Of a stretch of DNA of 46,843 nt, positions 22,980 through 33,373 are shown piece by piece. Both the position numbers and the translations under genes were made by a program. The stretch is taken from assembly GCF_012927045.1 (NCBI RefSeq), contig NZ_JABBFW010000037.1, positions 1 through 46,843 of the forward strand, read 5' to 3'. Below the pieces are notes generated by a model. The model saw nothing but the letters and a program-made list of their open reading frames with translations, made no database searches and had not been told where the DNA came from. Source of the DNA: Azohydromonas caseinilytica. GTDB lineage: Bacteria; Pseudomonadota; Gammaproteobacteria; Burkholderiales; Burkholderiaceae_C. Each line of letters starts with the position of its first letter. The stretch's first letter is position 1.

Positions 22980-23798
22980 ATGAACGCTGCCCGACGCTTC
23001 CTCTACCGCTGCATCGCGCTGCTGCCGCTGGCCTGGTCGCTCGGGACCGGCACGGCCCATGGCAAGACCGCCGGGTTGGCCAAGGCGCCCGCGCAGGCCC
23101 AGGCCGCGCGCCATGCCGAGGCCGCGGGCCACCACGCCGCCGGCCGCAAGGCCCAGGCACCCGGCGCCGGCCGCGCCAAGGCGGGCGCCCGCAAGAGCTC
23201 GGCCGCCCAGCGCACCAAGGCCACGGCCGCCAAGGCACCGGCGGCACGCGCGGCCCAGGCCCGTATGGCATCGGCCAGCAAGGCCAGGGGCACGGCCGTC
23301 ACACGCAAGGCGGCGTCGGCCAAGGGCGCCACCGTGGCGCGCAAGGCGGCGCCGGCCAGGAGCAGCCCGGTGCAGCGCAGGGCCGCGGCGTCTGGAGCGC
23401 GGCTGGACTTCTCGGGGCGCCGACGCGTGGGCGAGGCCTCCTACTACGCGCACAAGTTCGCCGGCCGCAAGATGGCCGACGGCACGCGCATGCGGCTCAA
23501 CCACCACAACGCCGCGAGCAAGACGCTGCCGCTGGGCACCATCGCCAAGGTCACCAACCTCAAGACCGGCAAGAGCGCGGTGGTCAAGATCCAGGACCGG
23601 GGCCCCTTCGTGAAGGGCCGCATCGTGGACCTCTCCCCGGCCACGGCGCGCCAGATCGGCCTCACCGCCCGGGAAGGCGTGGGGCCGGTGGCGGTGACGC
23701 CCATCGCCGTGCCGCTGCCCGACGGCAGCGTCAAGCCCGGCGAGGCCGCGCGCGAGCCGATGGCGCGCACGCAGGTGGCGCAGGGGCGCGGCGACTGA
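22980..23798 (+). CDS. rlpA: RlpA-like septal ring lytic transglycosylase
   Basis: A 272-residue exported protein with an N-terminal signal (residues 1-28, CIALLPLAWSLGTGTAHG). A very Ala/Lys/Arg-rich low-complexity region of about 105 residues follows, then a double-psi beta-barrel domain (about 140-245): VGEASYYAHKFAGRKMADGT, LPLGTIAKVTNLKTGKSAVV, IQDRGPFVKGRIVDLS. The conserved Asp and His/Asn positions of RlpA (RGPF, DLS) are present. RlpA cleaves peptidoglycan strands lacking stem peptides at the septum. There is no SPOR domain, and the basic linker may bind the wall instead. The ATG at 22980 is chosen because the signal peptide starts there; the upstream extension is GC shadow. Confidence 0.85.
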   Translation: MNAARRFLYRCIALLPLAWSLGTGTAHGKTAGLAKAPAQAQAARHAEAAGHHAAGRKAQAPGAGRAKAGARKSSAAQRTKATAAKAPAARAAQARMASASKARGTAVTRKAASAKGATVARKAAPARSSPVQRRAAASGARLDFSGRRRVGEASYYAHKFAGRKMADGTRMRLNHHNAASKTLPLGTIAKVTNLKTGKSAVVKIQDRGPFVKGRIVDLSPATARQIGLTAREGVGPVAVTPIAVPLPDGSVKPGEAAREPMARTQVAQGRGD

Positions 23799-23811
23799 AG
23801 CAAGAGCCGCC

Positions 23812-24750
23812 TCAGTCCGCCCGCAGCCGCTCCCGGTACAGCGCCAGCACGGCGTCCGCGTCCACCTCGCGGCACACGCTCTGCGCCGGGCGCGCCGCGG
23901 CTGCCTCGTCGAGCCAGGTGCGCCCGACCGTCTCGCCCCGCGTATCGACCCGCACCGGCCCACGCACCAGCCCGAACAGCGCCGGCGCCAGCAGGCAGGC
24001 CACCGCCGAGGCGTCGTGCACGTAGAAGCCGTCCTCAACGCCGGTGTCGCGGTGGAAGGCCTGGTAGACGCGGGACATCTCCCAGATCAGCGCCCCCAGC
24101 TCGCCGGCCTCCGCGGCCAGCGCGCGCAGGTAGTCGGTCGTCATGATCGTCTGGTGCGTGACGTCCAGCCCGACGATGGTCACCGGCCAGCGCGCCCCGA
24201 ACACCTCGTCGGCGGCCACGGGGTCGGCGTGGATGTTGGCCTCGGCAAAGGGCGTGACGTTGCCGCCGTGGCCGCGGTGGCCGAAGGCGCCGCCCATCAC
24301 CACCACCTCCCGCGCCAGGGCGGCGATGTCCGGCGCCTGGCGCAGCGCCAGCGCCAGGTTGGTGAGCGGGCCCACGGCCAGCAGGCTCACCTCGCCCGGA
24401 TGGCGCCGCAGCGTGTCGATGAGGAACCCGTGCGCGCTCCGGCCGGACACCGCGCGGCCGATGTGGTTTGGCAGCGCGATGTCGCCCAGCGCGTTGTGCC
24501 CGTGCACCTGCACCGGCGGCGCGTGCTGCGCCCCGTCCAGCGCGGCCGCCGCGCCGCGATGCACCCCGGCGCGCAGCCCCAGCCGCTCGGCCAGGTAGAG
24601 CGCGTTGCGCGTGGTGGTGTCGATGGCGCCGTTGCCGAAGGTGGTGCACACGCCCAGCAGCTCCACCTCCGGGGAGCACGCCAGCAGCATCAGCGCCATG
24701 GCGTCGTCCACGCCGGGGTCGGTATCGAAGATGACTTTCTTGGCTTGCAT
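23812..24750 (-). CDS. Inosine-uridine preferring nucleoside hydrolase
   Basis: A 312-residue enzyme that hydrolyses ribonucleosides to ribose and base. The N-terminal calcium-binding motif FDTDPGVDDAMAL (residues about 8-20) is intact. So are the family blocks TTFGNGAIDTTTRNAL, LLAVGPLTNLALAL, VVMGGAF, EANIHADPVAADEV and, near the C-terminus, FYVHDASAVACLL with the active-site His. Length matches IunH/RihA-type proteins. The ATG at 24750 follows an Arg-rich shadow extension and is the natural start. It is convergent with the rlpA-like gene, with 13 bases between the stops. Confidence 0.9.
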   Translation of the reverse strand: MQAKKVIFDTDPGVDDAMALMLLACSPEVELLGVCTTFGNGAIDTTTRNALYLAERLGLRAGVHRGAAAALDGAQHAPPVQVHGHNALGDIALPNHIGRAVSGRSAHGFLIDTLRRHPGEVSLLAVGPLTNLALALRQAPDIAALAREVVVMGGAFGHRGHGGNVTPFAEANIHADPVAADEVFGARWPVTIVGLDVTHQTIMTTDYLRALAAEAGELGALIWEMSRVYQAFHRDTGVEDGFYVHDASAVACLLAPALFGLVRGPVRVDTRGETVGRTWLDEAAAARPAQSVCREVDADAVLALYRERLRAD

Positions 24751-24849
24751 GGCTTGCCCAAGAGTGGAGATGGGACGGCATCTTCCCCGTTGCGGGCGGC
24801 ACGCGCTGCCACGGGCGGTTTGCTGGCTCGTGGCTCGAAGGTGTCGGTG

Positions 24850-25023
24850 CCGGCACAAGCCACGCCCGGCGCGGCGCCGGGGCGCCACCACGCCGGCCTG
24901 GGCCTGCACATCGCCCAGGACCTGGTGCGCCGCCGGGGCGGCACGCTGACGTTGGGCAACCGCGACGGCGGCGGCCTGCGCGCGCAGGTGAGGCTGCCGC
25001 TGGAGGGGCCAGGCGCCGCCTAG
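24850..25023 (+). pseudogene. 3' remnant of a sensor histidine kinase (ATPase domain)
   Basis: The last ~45 codons before the TAG at 25021-25023 read GLGLHIAQDLVRRRGGTLTL...GGLRAQVRLPLEG. This is the G2 box and terminal strand of a HATPase_c domain as found at the end of EnvZ/OmpR-partner kinases. The upstream frame is only the antisense of the nucleoside hydrolase, so the phosphoacceptor, N box and membrane parts are gone. It is read as a deletion scar of a two-component gene. The left boundary is approximate. Confidence 0.65.
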
Positions 25024-25036
25024 CAGCGACCGCGGC

Positions 25037-25420
25037 TCAGGCCGTGCTGGGCCTGCCCGCCAGCCCGGCCTTGGACATCAGCGCCAGCGCCGCTTCGGCA
25101 TTGGCCGCGGTCACGGTGTCCGTACGCGTGTAGCCGCGCGACACCAGGTTTTTCTCAAGCCAAGCATTGCCGTTGAGGCCGAAGACGATGGTGAGGATGA
25201 AACCAGCCAGGTTGATGACCAAGCCTGCGGCGGGACCGGCGTCGACCAGGCCCAGCACGAAACCCAACGCGAAGGCGCCGCCCAGCACCGCGCCGCCCAA
25301 CGCCCACTGCTTTTTCGCGAAGGCCCACATGAAGCCGAAGAAGAAAGCGGGCCAGGACCAGCCCTGCTTCACCGCCTCCGCCATGCCGGCCGGGTGGGTG
25401 TAGATGTTGAACTGTTTCAT
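25037..25420 (-). CDS. DUF2628 domain membrane protein
   Basis: A 127-residue protein with the DUF2628 signature GWSWPAFFFGFMWAFAKKQW (residues 20-39) and then two or three membrane helices (about 40-60 and 65-85). It ends in a hydrophilic tail after GNAWLEKNLVSRGYTRTDTV, where the LxxRGY pattern is typical of the family. The function is unknown. The ATG at 25420 has GGAGC upstream. It lies between two gene remnants and seems to be monocistronic. Confidence 0.8.
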   Translation of the reverse strand: MKQFNIYTHPAGMAEAVKQGWSWPAFFFGFMWAFAKKQWALGGAVLGGAFALGFVLGLVDAGPAAGLVINLAGFILTIVFGLNGNAWLEKNLVSRGYTRTDTVTAANAEAALALMSKAGLAGRPSTA

Positions 25421-25556
25421 GCTTGCTCCATCGCTTGCTTGAAGTGCCAGCGGCGTGTGGCACCGACACGGGCTCGGCCCGGGTGGGCGGGCTTCGCCTT
25501 GGCTTGCATGGCTTCAAGGTAGCGGCCAGGCCGCCGACGAGAAAGCGACTGAAGTC

Positions 25557-25889
25557 ATGCGGGCGCCAGGGGCGACGGCCGCTGCCGGCCCCGCAATCCC
25601 GCTGCCCCGTTGCAGGCGCAACCGCACCCCCGCCCTGGCCCAGGACCTGCGCACCGCCGTGCTGCGCCGCCGCGCGCTGCAGTGGCTCGCCGCCCCGGGC
25701 GGCAGCGCCGCCGGCTTTGCCGGCTGCGGCGGCGGGAGTGACGATGCATCCACCGCCGACGACGCCAGCACCACGGCCGGCGACGGCTCCAGTACCGGCA
25801 GCAGCGCCAGCACCTCCTGCACCGCCATTCCCGAGGAGAGCGCCGGCCCTTACCCCGTTGACAGCACTACGAGGCGGTGCTGCAGGTAG
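25557..25889 (+). pseudogene. Truncated intradiol ring-cleavage dioxygenase, 5' part
   Basis: The frame from ATG 25557 encodes an Arg-Arg-led export signal (LRRRALQWLAAPGGSAAG, then AGCGGG like a Tat lipobox). A Ser/Thr/Asp linker and SCTAIPEESAGPYPVDST follow. The C-T-x-I-P-E-E-x-x-G-P-Y-P motif opens the catalytic domain of secreted protocatechuate-type intradiol dioxygenases. Right after it the frame runs into RRCCR and a stop, and the iron-ligand Tyr/His residues are absent. About 150-200 codons are missing. It is probably a deletion product and not a functional enzyme. Confidence 0.65.
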
Positions 25890-25931
25890 GGATGGCAGGC
25901 TGAAGCGGGCGTCGCGGCCGTCACACCGCGT

Positions 25932-26402
25932 TCAGCGCGGGTAGTACAGCATCCGGCCGCCCGGGAGGAACTGGCCCGTCGCCTGGTTCACCACATTCAC
26001 GTCGCAGAGCACATAGCTGCCGTCCGGCACGTCGAAGTCCCGGTCCATCGTGAAGGTGAAGCTCATCCACTGCAGCAGCACGCGGCCCCGCAGCGTGGCC
26101 GCGTAGCTCCAGTGCAGGCCCCAGGGCAGGAGGTTCCCCGACTGCTTCACCCAGCGCGACTGCCGGCTGACGGTGCCGCTGCCCTCCGGGGATCGGGGGG
26201 CGAAGTAGGGTTGCTGGATCAAGGCCCGGGTGAAGTACTGCCCGTTGGGGTCCACGTTCCTGATCTCGTTGAAGCAGGTGGTGCGCCAGACCCGCGGCGC
26301 GACATTGTCGAATTTCAGCCAGCGCGTGTAGTCGTCACCTTCCGCGGCCCAGGCCAGGGGTGCGAGGGCGGACAGCATCAGCGCAAGAGCACTCTTCTTC
26401 AT
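25932..26402 (-). CDS. Secreted hypothetical protein
   Basis: A 156-residue protein with a standard Sec signal peptide (MKKSALALMLSALAPLAWA, cleavage about residue 19). The mature part of about 137 residues is rich in aromatic residues and beta-prone (DNVAPRVWRTTCFNEIRNVD, LLQWMSFTFTMDRDFDVPDG), has a Cys pair and ends GGRMLYYPR. I recognise no family. It is probably periplasmic or secreted. The start at 26402 has a strong GGAGGAAT; an upstream in-frame codon at 26441 lacks one. It is monocistronic between a dioxygenase remnant and the PAS-protein gene. Confidence 0.7.
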   Translation of the reverse strand: MKKSALALMLSALAPLAWAAEGDDYTRWLKFDNVAPRVWRTTCFNEIRNVDPNGQYFTRALIQQPYFAPRSPEGSGTVSRQSRWVKQSGNLLPWGLHWSYAATLRGRVLLQWMSFTFTMDRDFDVPDGSYVLCDVNVVNQATGQFLPGGRMLYYPR

Positions 26403-26488
26403 GATTCCTCCGCCATTGAGCGCCACGGGCGGAATGCCCATGACTTCTCAACCATAGGCGGCGGAATGGGGGCGTAAAGCTCCGCGCT

Positions 26489-28234
26489 TCAGCCGATCGG
26501 CGCGGCGGCGAGGTGGTCGGCGGCCGCGTCCTCGTCGCGCTCGTGGGCGCGGCGCATGTAGCCCGTCCACACCAGCGAGCCGTCGGGCTGCGGCACCGGC
26601 GCCGAGCAGCGCAGCAGGCACGGCATGGCCTCGACGGCGCCGGGCAGCCGCGCCTGCCAGCGCGCGGTCCAGGGGCTGCGCTCCGCGGCCGAGCGCTCGA
26701 TGGAGCTGATCAGCGACGCCAGCCCGGCCGGGTCCACCGTCGAGAACCACAGGTTGATGTTGGCGCGCAGCGCCTCGGCGCCGCAGCCCAGCAGCTCCGC
26801 CACCTTCGGGCTCATGTACGGGAAGTCGTAGCGCCCCTGCGGCCCGCGCCGGAATTGGAACACCACGAACGGCAGCTGTGCCGAGAGCTGCTCCAGGATG
26901 TGGCCCTGGCGGATGGAGGCGCGGTCCTCCTGGCGGATCTGCTCGACCTTGCGCAGCAGCCGCGACACGTCGCGCACGAAGGTGACGGTGCAGGGCCGCC
27001 CCTCGTAGATCAGGCTGCTGAGGCTGATGGTGGCGCTGAAGACCTCGCCGTTGCGGCGCAGGCAGCTCAGCGCGCGCTCCTCCGTGCCCATCGGGCGCGT
27101 CTGCGGCGCGGCCTGGTGCAGGCTGCGCGCGCGCACATGGTGCTCGCGCAGGTTGTCCGGCATCAGCGCCTCCACCTGCAGCCCGGCCAGGTCGCCCGGC
27201 CCGTAGCCGAACATCACTTCCGCGCGCTGGTTGGCCTTGAGCACCCGGCCCTGGTGATCGACCACGAAGATGCCGTCGGGCGAGAGGTTGAAGAAGGCCT
27301 CGAACTGCGCCTTGGCCACCTCCAGCGCCCGCATCTGCGCCTGCTGCTCGCGGTTGACCTGCTCCAGCCGGTCATGGGCCTCGCGCAGCCGCGCGTTGGT
27401 CTGGGCCAGGTCCTCGCTGAGCTCCTGCACGCTGAAGCCCTGCCCATGGGCAGGCGCCGCCAGGAACACGCGCAGGATGCCGTAGCCCAGCACCGAGAAG
27501 CCCACCGCGAACAGCCCGTGCGCCAGCCACCACTGGTGGTTCCAGGGCCTGGCCAGCAGGAAGCCCAGCGACGAGGAGCCGAACCAGACGAAGGCCAGCG
27601 CGGCGTATTGCATCAGCGGCGAGCGCAGCCGCCGCCCCAGGTGCAGCGCCAGCGCCGCCACGTAGAGCGCGATGGAGCCGATCTCCATCGACATGCGCAG
27701 CCACGGCGCGCCGGCCACGGGGCTGTGGGCCACCACGCCCACGGCCACGTTGAGCGCCAGGAACAGCCCCAGCCAGCGCAGCCACGGCCCGGCCGTGCGC
27801 CACGCCGGTGCGTCGGGCGCGGCGTGGAAGCGCAGCAGCGCCGTCAGCAGGCAGGCGCTCAGCACCAGGCGCGACGCCGGGCCGTACAGGATGAACAGCC
27901 ACAGGTTGTGCTGCGCCAGCGGCGTGAAGAAGCCGTGCAGCGAGTACACGACCGTGAAGCCGGTGAAGCCCAGCGTCACCCAGCGCAGCAGCGCCTGGCC
28001 CGAGCGCAGGTAGCAGCGCCAGGCGACGTAGGAGATGAAGGCGCCTTCAAGCGTGGCCAGCGCGATGGCGGCCTGGTGGAAGGCATGGTCCTCGAAGCGC
28101 AGCGCCGGGTCCTGGAAGCACTGCAGGTACGCGATGGCCAGGGCGGGCAGCAGGCACAGCGCCAGCTCGAAGGCACGGCGCACCGCGTCGGCCCAGAAGA
28201 CCGTGCGGCGCAGCGCGGCATCGGCAGTCGTCAT
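26489..28234 (-). CDS. 7TM membrane PAS-PAS sensor protein without output domain
   Basis: A 581-residue protein. Residues about 15-270 form seven or so membrane helices of an unnamed membrane sensor. A coiled coil follows (LSEDLAQTNARLREAHDRLEQ), then a PAS domain (FEAFFNLSPDGIFVVDHQGRVLKANQRAEVMFGY, about 310-430) and a second PAS-like domain (about 450-560, LPFVVFQFRRGP...YMSPKVAELLG). No kinase, GGDEF, EAL or methyl-accepting domain follows. Its ATG lies 1 base after the stop of the hybrid kinase gene and is preceded by GGGAGGTGA, so the two are translationally coupled. The likely role is a co-sensor for that kinase, which is inference from coupling. Confidence 0.75.
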   Translation of the reverse strand: MTTADAALRRTVFWADAVRRAFELALCLLPALAIAYLQCFQDPALRFEDHAFHQAAIALATLEGAFISYVAWRCYLRSGQALLRWVTLGFTGFTVVYSLHGFFTPLAQHNLWLFILYGPASRLVLSACLLTALLRFHAAPDAPAWRTAGPWLRWLGLFLALNVAVGVVAHSPVAGAPWLRMSMEIGSIALYVAALALHLGRRLRSPLMQYAALAFVWFGSSSLGFLLARPWNHQWWLAHGLFAVGFSVLGYGILRVFLAAPAHGQGFSVQELSEDLAQTNARLREAHDRLEQVNREQQAQMRALEVAKAQFEAFFNLSPDGIFVVDHQGRVLKANQRAEVMFGYGPGDLAGLQVEALMPDNLREHHVRARSLHQAAPQTRPMGTEERALSCLRRNGEVFSATISLSSLIYEGRPCTVTFVRDVSRLLRKVEQIRQEDRASIRQGHILEQLSAQLPFVVFQFRRGPQGRYDFPYMSPKVAELLGCGAEALRANINLWFSTVDPAGLASLISSIERSAAERSPWTARWQARLPGAVEAMPCLLRCSAPVPQPDGSLVWTGYMRRAHERDEDAAADHLAAAPIG

Positions 28235-28235
28235 C

Positions 28236-31100
<2,865 letters not shown>

Positions 31101-31329
31101 CCTGAACCGGCAGTTCAGCGCATACGCGGCGGCGGCGCGCTCGCGAGCCGTTGCCGGCCAAAACCGGCCCGCGATTCCCTGGACGGAAAATTCATCATAG
31201 GAGCCCGCTCCAAGGCCGGGCCGCGCGCGGGCGCGAAAAGCGTGAAATAGGTGGCAATTTCAAGGCCGTGCACCGCGACGCGGCCGGGACCGGAAACGAA
31301 ACCGGCCCGCGCGCCGGCCGCGCCCGGGC

Positions 31330-32139
31330 TTAATCCTCGATGACACGCACGCCGGCGGCGCGGCGGTATTCGCTGGGCGTCATGCCGAAGCGTGCGCGAA
31401 AAGCATTGGTAAACGCCGCGGCCGACTGGTAGCCAATATGCTGGCCAATCTGGTTGAGCTGCTGGCTGGTGTGCAGCAGCCGGAAACAGGCTTCGCGGTG
31501 GCGCTCCTCGCGCAGCCAGGCATATACCGCCACGCCGACCTGGCGGCGGAATTCATGGCTCAAATGGCGCTGCGTGGTGCCCACGCGCTGCGCCAGTTCC
31601 GCCAGCGAAGGCGGATTGGCCATTTCGCGGATCAATATGGACTGCGTCTGGCCGACGAGCCGCTCCTCCCAGCGCGGGCCGCTGCCTTCCGCCACCCGCG
31701 CCTCGGGCGCCTCGGGCGCCTCGGGTAAGGTTTCCTCCTCGCCGCCGCGCGACGCGCCGGACTGGTGCAGGCGCAGATGCACCCGCGCCCGCGCCAGCAC
31801 CTCCTCGGGATCGAAGGGTTTGACGATGTAATCCACCGCGCCGGCCTCGAAGGCGGTCAATTTGTCGTCGATATGGTTCGATACCGTGAGACAAATGACC
31901 GGAATGTGACTCAGCGTGGGATGCGCCTTGAAGAGACGAATCGTCGCCTGCCCGTCGATCTCCGGCATGTAGAGATCGACCAGGATCAGATCGGGCGGCT
32001 TGGCGACGGCCTTGGTCAGGCCGTCGCGGCCGTCGAGCGCTGCAAAAACCCGGTAATCGTGTTGGCGCAGGATGGCAGCCAAAAACTGGATTTGCTTCGG
32101 ATCGTCGTCAATGAGCAGGATGGACGCACTGCTGACCAT
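31330..32139 (-). CDS. Response regulator with AraC-type DNA-binding output
   Basis: A 269-residue protein. The receiver domain (1-125) has the acidic pair DDD at 11-13, phospho-Asp55 in LVDLYMPEIDG, a Thr at LTVS and Lys107 in YIVKPFD. An acidic Pro/Glu linker (about 128-150) leads to an AraC helix-turn-helix pair (about 165-265): LAELAQRVGTTQRHLSHEFRRQVG and IGQHIGYQSAAAFTNAFRARFGMTPSEYRR. It is the probable transcriptional output of the hybrid kinase that follows on the same strand. The leader (32140-32240) is AT-rich for this genome and probably carries the promoter. An AAGG lies before the ATG. Confidence 0.9.
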   Translation of the reverse strand: MVSSASILLIDDDPKQIQFLAAILRQHDYRVFAALDGRDGLTKAVAKPPDLILVDLYMPEIDGQATIRLFKAHPTLSHIPVICLTVSNHIDDKLTAFEAGAVDYIVKPFDPEEVLARARVHLRLHQSGASRGGEEETLPEAPEAPEARVAEGSGPRWEERLVGQTQSILIREMANPPSLAELAQRVGTTQRHLSHEFRRQVGVAVYAWLREERHREACFRLLHTSQQLNQIGQHIGYQSAAAFTNAFRARFGMTPSEYRRAAGVRVIED

Positions 32140-32195
32140 GGCCTTGAACGTAGAACTGCTTTTGATATAAAAAAATCTGCCAGCAATCGCAACCG

Positions 32196-32351
32196 CTAGC
32201 GATGGCCATTCGAAAGAAAATACGCCGGCCAGTATAAGCCTGGGTGGTCACGAATCTCGGCCGGCGCCTGGAATTTGTGGACCATGCCCTCCATGGCGAT
32301 TCGAGGCGCATGCCGCGCCGGTGTGCGGCCGGCGCTGGCGGGGGCTTTCAT
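32196..32351 (-). CDS. Possible small protein coupled to the PEBP gene
   Basis: An open frame of 51 codons starts at an ATG overlapping the stop of the PEBP-family gene (ATGA) and ends at TAG 32198-32196, just before the promoter zone of the response regulator. The peptide has a basic N-terminus (MKAPASAGRTPARHAPRIA) and an aromatic end (GLYWPAYFLSNGHR). No family is recognised, and the frame may be fortuitous; the overlap is the only support. Confidence 0.2.
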   Translation of the reverse strand: MKAPASAGRTPARHAPRIAMEGMVHKFQAPAEIRDHPGLYWPAYFLSNGHR

Positions 32352-32980
32352 GGCGCGCCGAGGTCCGAGCGCACCGGCGCGGTGGCGCCCGCGTCGTCGC
32401 GCACGCTGGTGTCGTGGCGCTCGTAGGTGCCGATGAGGCAGCCGCTGGCGATGGCGTGCTGCTCCAGCGCCTGCAGCACCGCCTCGCGCCCGGGCGTACC
32501 GCTCCACGCCACGCCCGGGCCCAGCGCGAAGAGCTGGAAGGCGTAACGGTGCACGCCGTGGGCCGGCGGCGGGTCGGGCGGAATCCAGGCCGTGCGCAGG
32601 TAGGAGTTGCGGCCGAGCTGCAAGCTGGCGTCCTCCTCGCCGTTGAGCGCGCCCTCGGGCAGGTAGACCTCCTGCGGCGGGATGTCGTAGGCGATGGCGT
32701 GCACCAGCGGGTGCGGCGTGGGCGAGTCGGCATCCTCGACCAGCAGCAGCAGCGACGCGGCGTTGGCGGGCACGCCCGACCACTGCAGCGGCGGCGAGTG
32801 GCCCTCGCCGTCGGCGGTGAAGCGCGGCGGCAGCGGCGCGTGGTCCGCGAAGGCCAGGCTCGTGACCTGGATCGCGCCCTGCCCCACGGGCAGCCGCACG
32901 CGCACGAAGGCGGTCTGGTCCAGCCCCGCGCGCTGCCCGCGCAGCGCGGCACCGACGAGATCAGGCAGTTTTTCCAGCAT
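32348..32980 (-). CDS. YbhB/YbcL family PEBP (Raf kinase inhibitor-like) protein
   Basis: A 210-residue protein of the phosphatidylethanolamine-binding family. Visible family blocks are FADHAPLPPRFTADGEGHSPPLQWSGVPA, LLLVEDADSPTPHPLVHAIAYDIPP (the DPD-x-P and H-W/H-A motifs of the ligand pocket) and PPAHGVHRYAFQLFAL (GxHRY). Bacterial members are cytosolic or periplasmic proteins of uncertain role. The ATG at 32980 with GGAGA 9 bases upstream is chosen; the longer frame to 33142 is antisense shadow. No signal peptide is seen, so it is probably cytoplasmic. Confidence 0.85.
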   Translation of the reverse strand: MLEKLPDLVGAALRGQRAGLDQTAFVRVRLPVGQGAIQVTSLAFADHAPLPPRFTADGEGHSPPLQWSGVPANAASLLLLVEDADSPTPHPLVHAIAYDIPPQEVYLPEGALNGEEDASLQLGRNSYLRTAWIPPDPPPAHGVHRYAFQLFALGPGVAWSGTPGREAVLQALEQHAIASGCLIGTYERHDTSVRDDAGATAPVRSDLGAP

Positions 32981-33025
32981 GAACGGGTCTCCGGTCGGAA
33001 TCCTCGCTGCGGCAAGCGGCGGGCC

Positions 33026-33373
33026 GTGGTTCCCGCCGCCAAGACGCTGGCGCTGTGCGGCGGCGAGGCCGGGCTGCCCGGGCTGAAGCAGGTGGTGGCG
33101 ACGCTGGTGCGCGAGGTGCTGGAGCGCAAGTCCGGCAGCCACGCCGAAGGCGCCATGCCGGTGCCGATCTTCGATCCGCTGGCGGCCATGGTCATGGTCG
33201 GCGACTTCCAGGCCTGCCAGGCGAGCGAGGCCTTCCTGGAAGTGCTCACCGAGGCGGGCGCCGAGTGCGGCCCCACCCGCGTCGCCGCCGCGGGCTCCCG
33301 GAAGATCCCGTTGCTGCAGGGCGTCTCGGCCAAGACTTTAGGCGACCGGTTTGCCGCGGTGATCAACGGCTGA
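33026..33373 (+). pseudogene. Remnant ORF, perhaps 3' end of a nucleoside hydrolase
   Basis: An open frame of 115 codons from GTG 33026 to TGA 33373. The peptide contains AEGAMPVPIFDPLAAMVMVGDF and ends SRKIPLLQGVSAKTLGDRFAAVING. The P-x-x-D-P-L-A-A-M pattern followed by a strand and a terminal helix resembles the C-terminal third of nucleoside hydrolases, where H/F-D-P-x-A is conserved. The N-terminal DTDPGxDD calcium site is missing. Its codon use is coherent, so it is more likely a decayed gene end than chance. It overlaps the convergent mcrC-like gene by 11 bases. The family assignment is tentative. Confidence 0.4.

Noticed and set aside
24016-25023. A 335-codon plus-strand gene ending in the kinase remnant
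   Set aside because: Most of this frame is antisense to the intact nucleoside hydrolase; only the last ~45-58 codons resemble protein.
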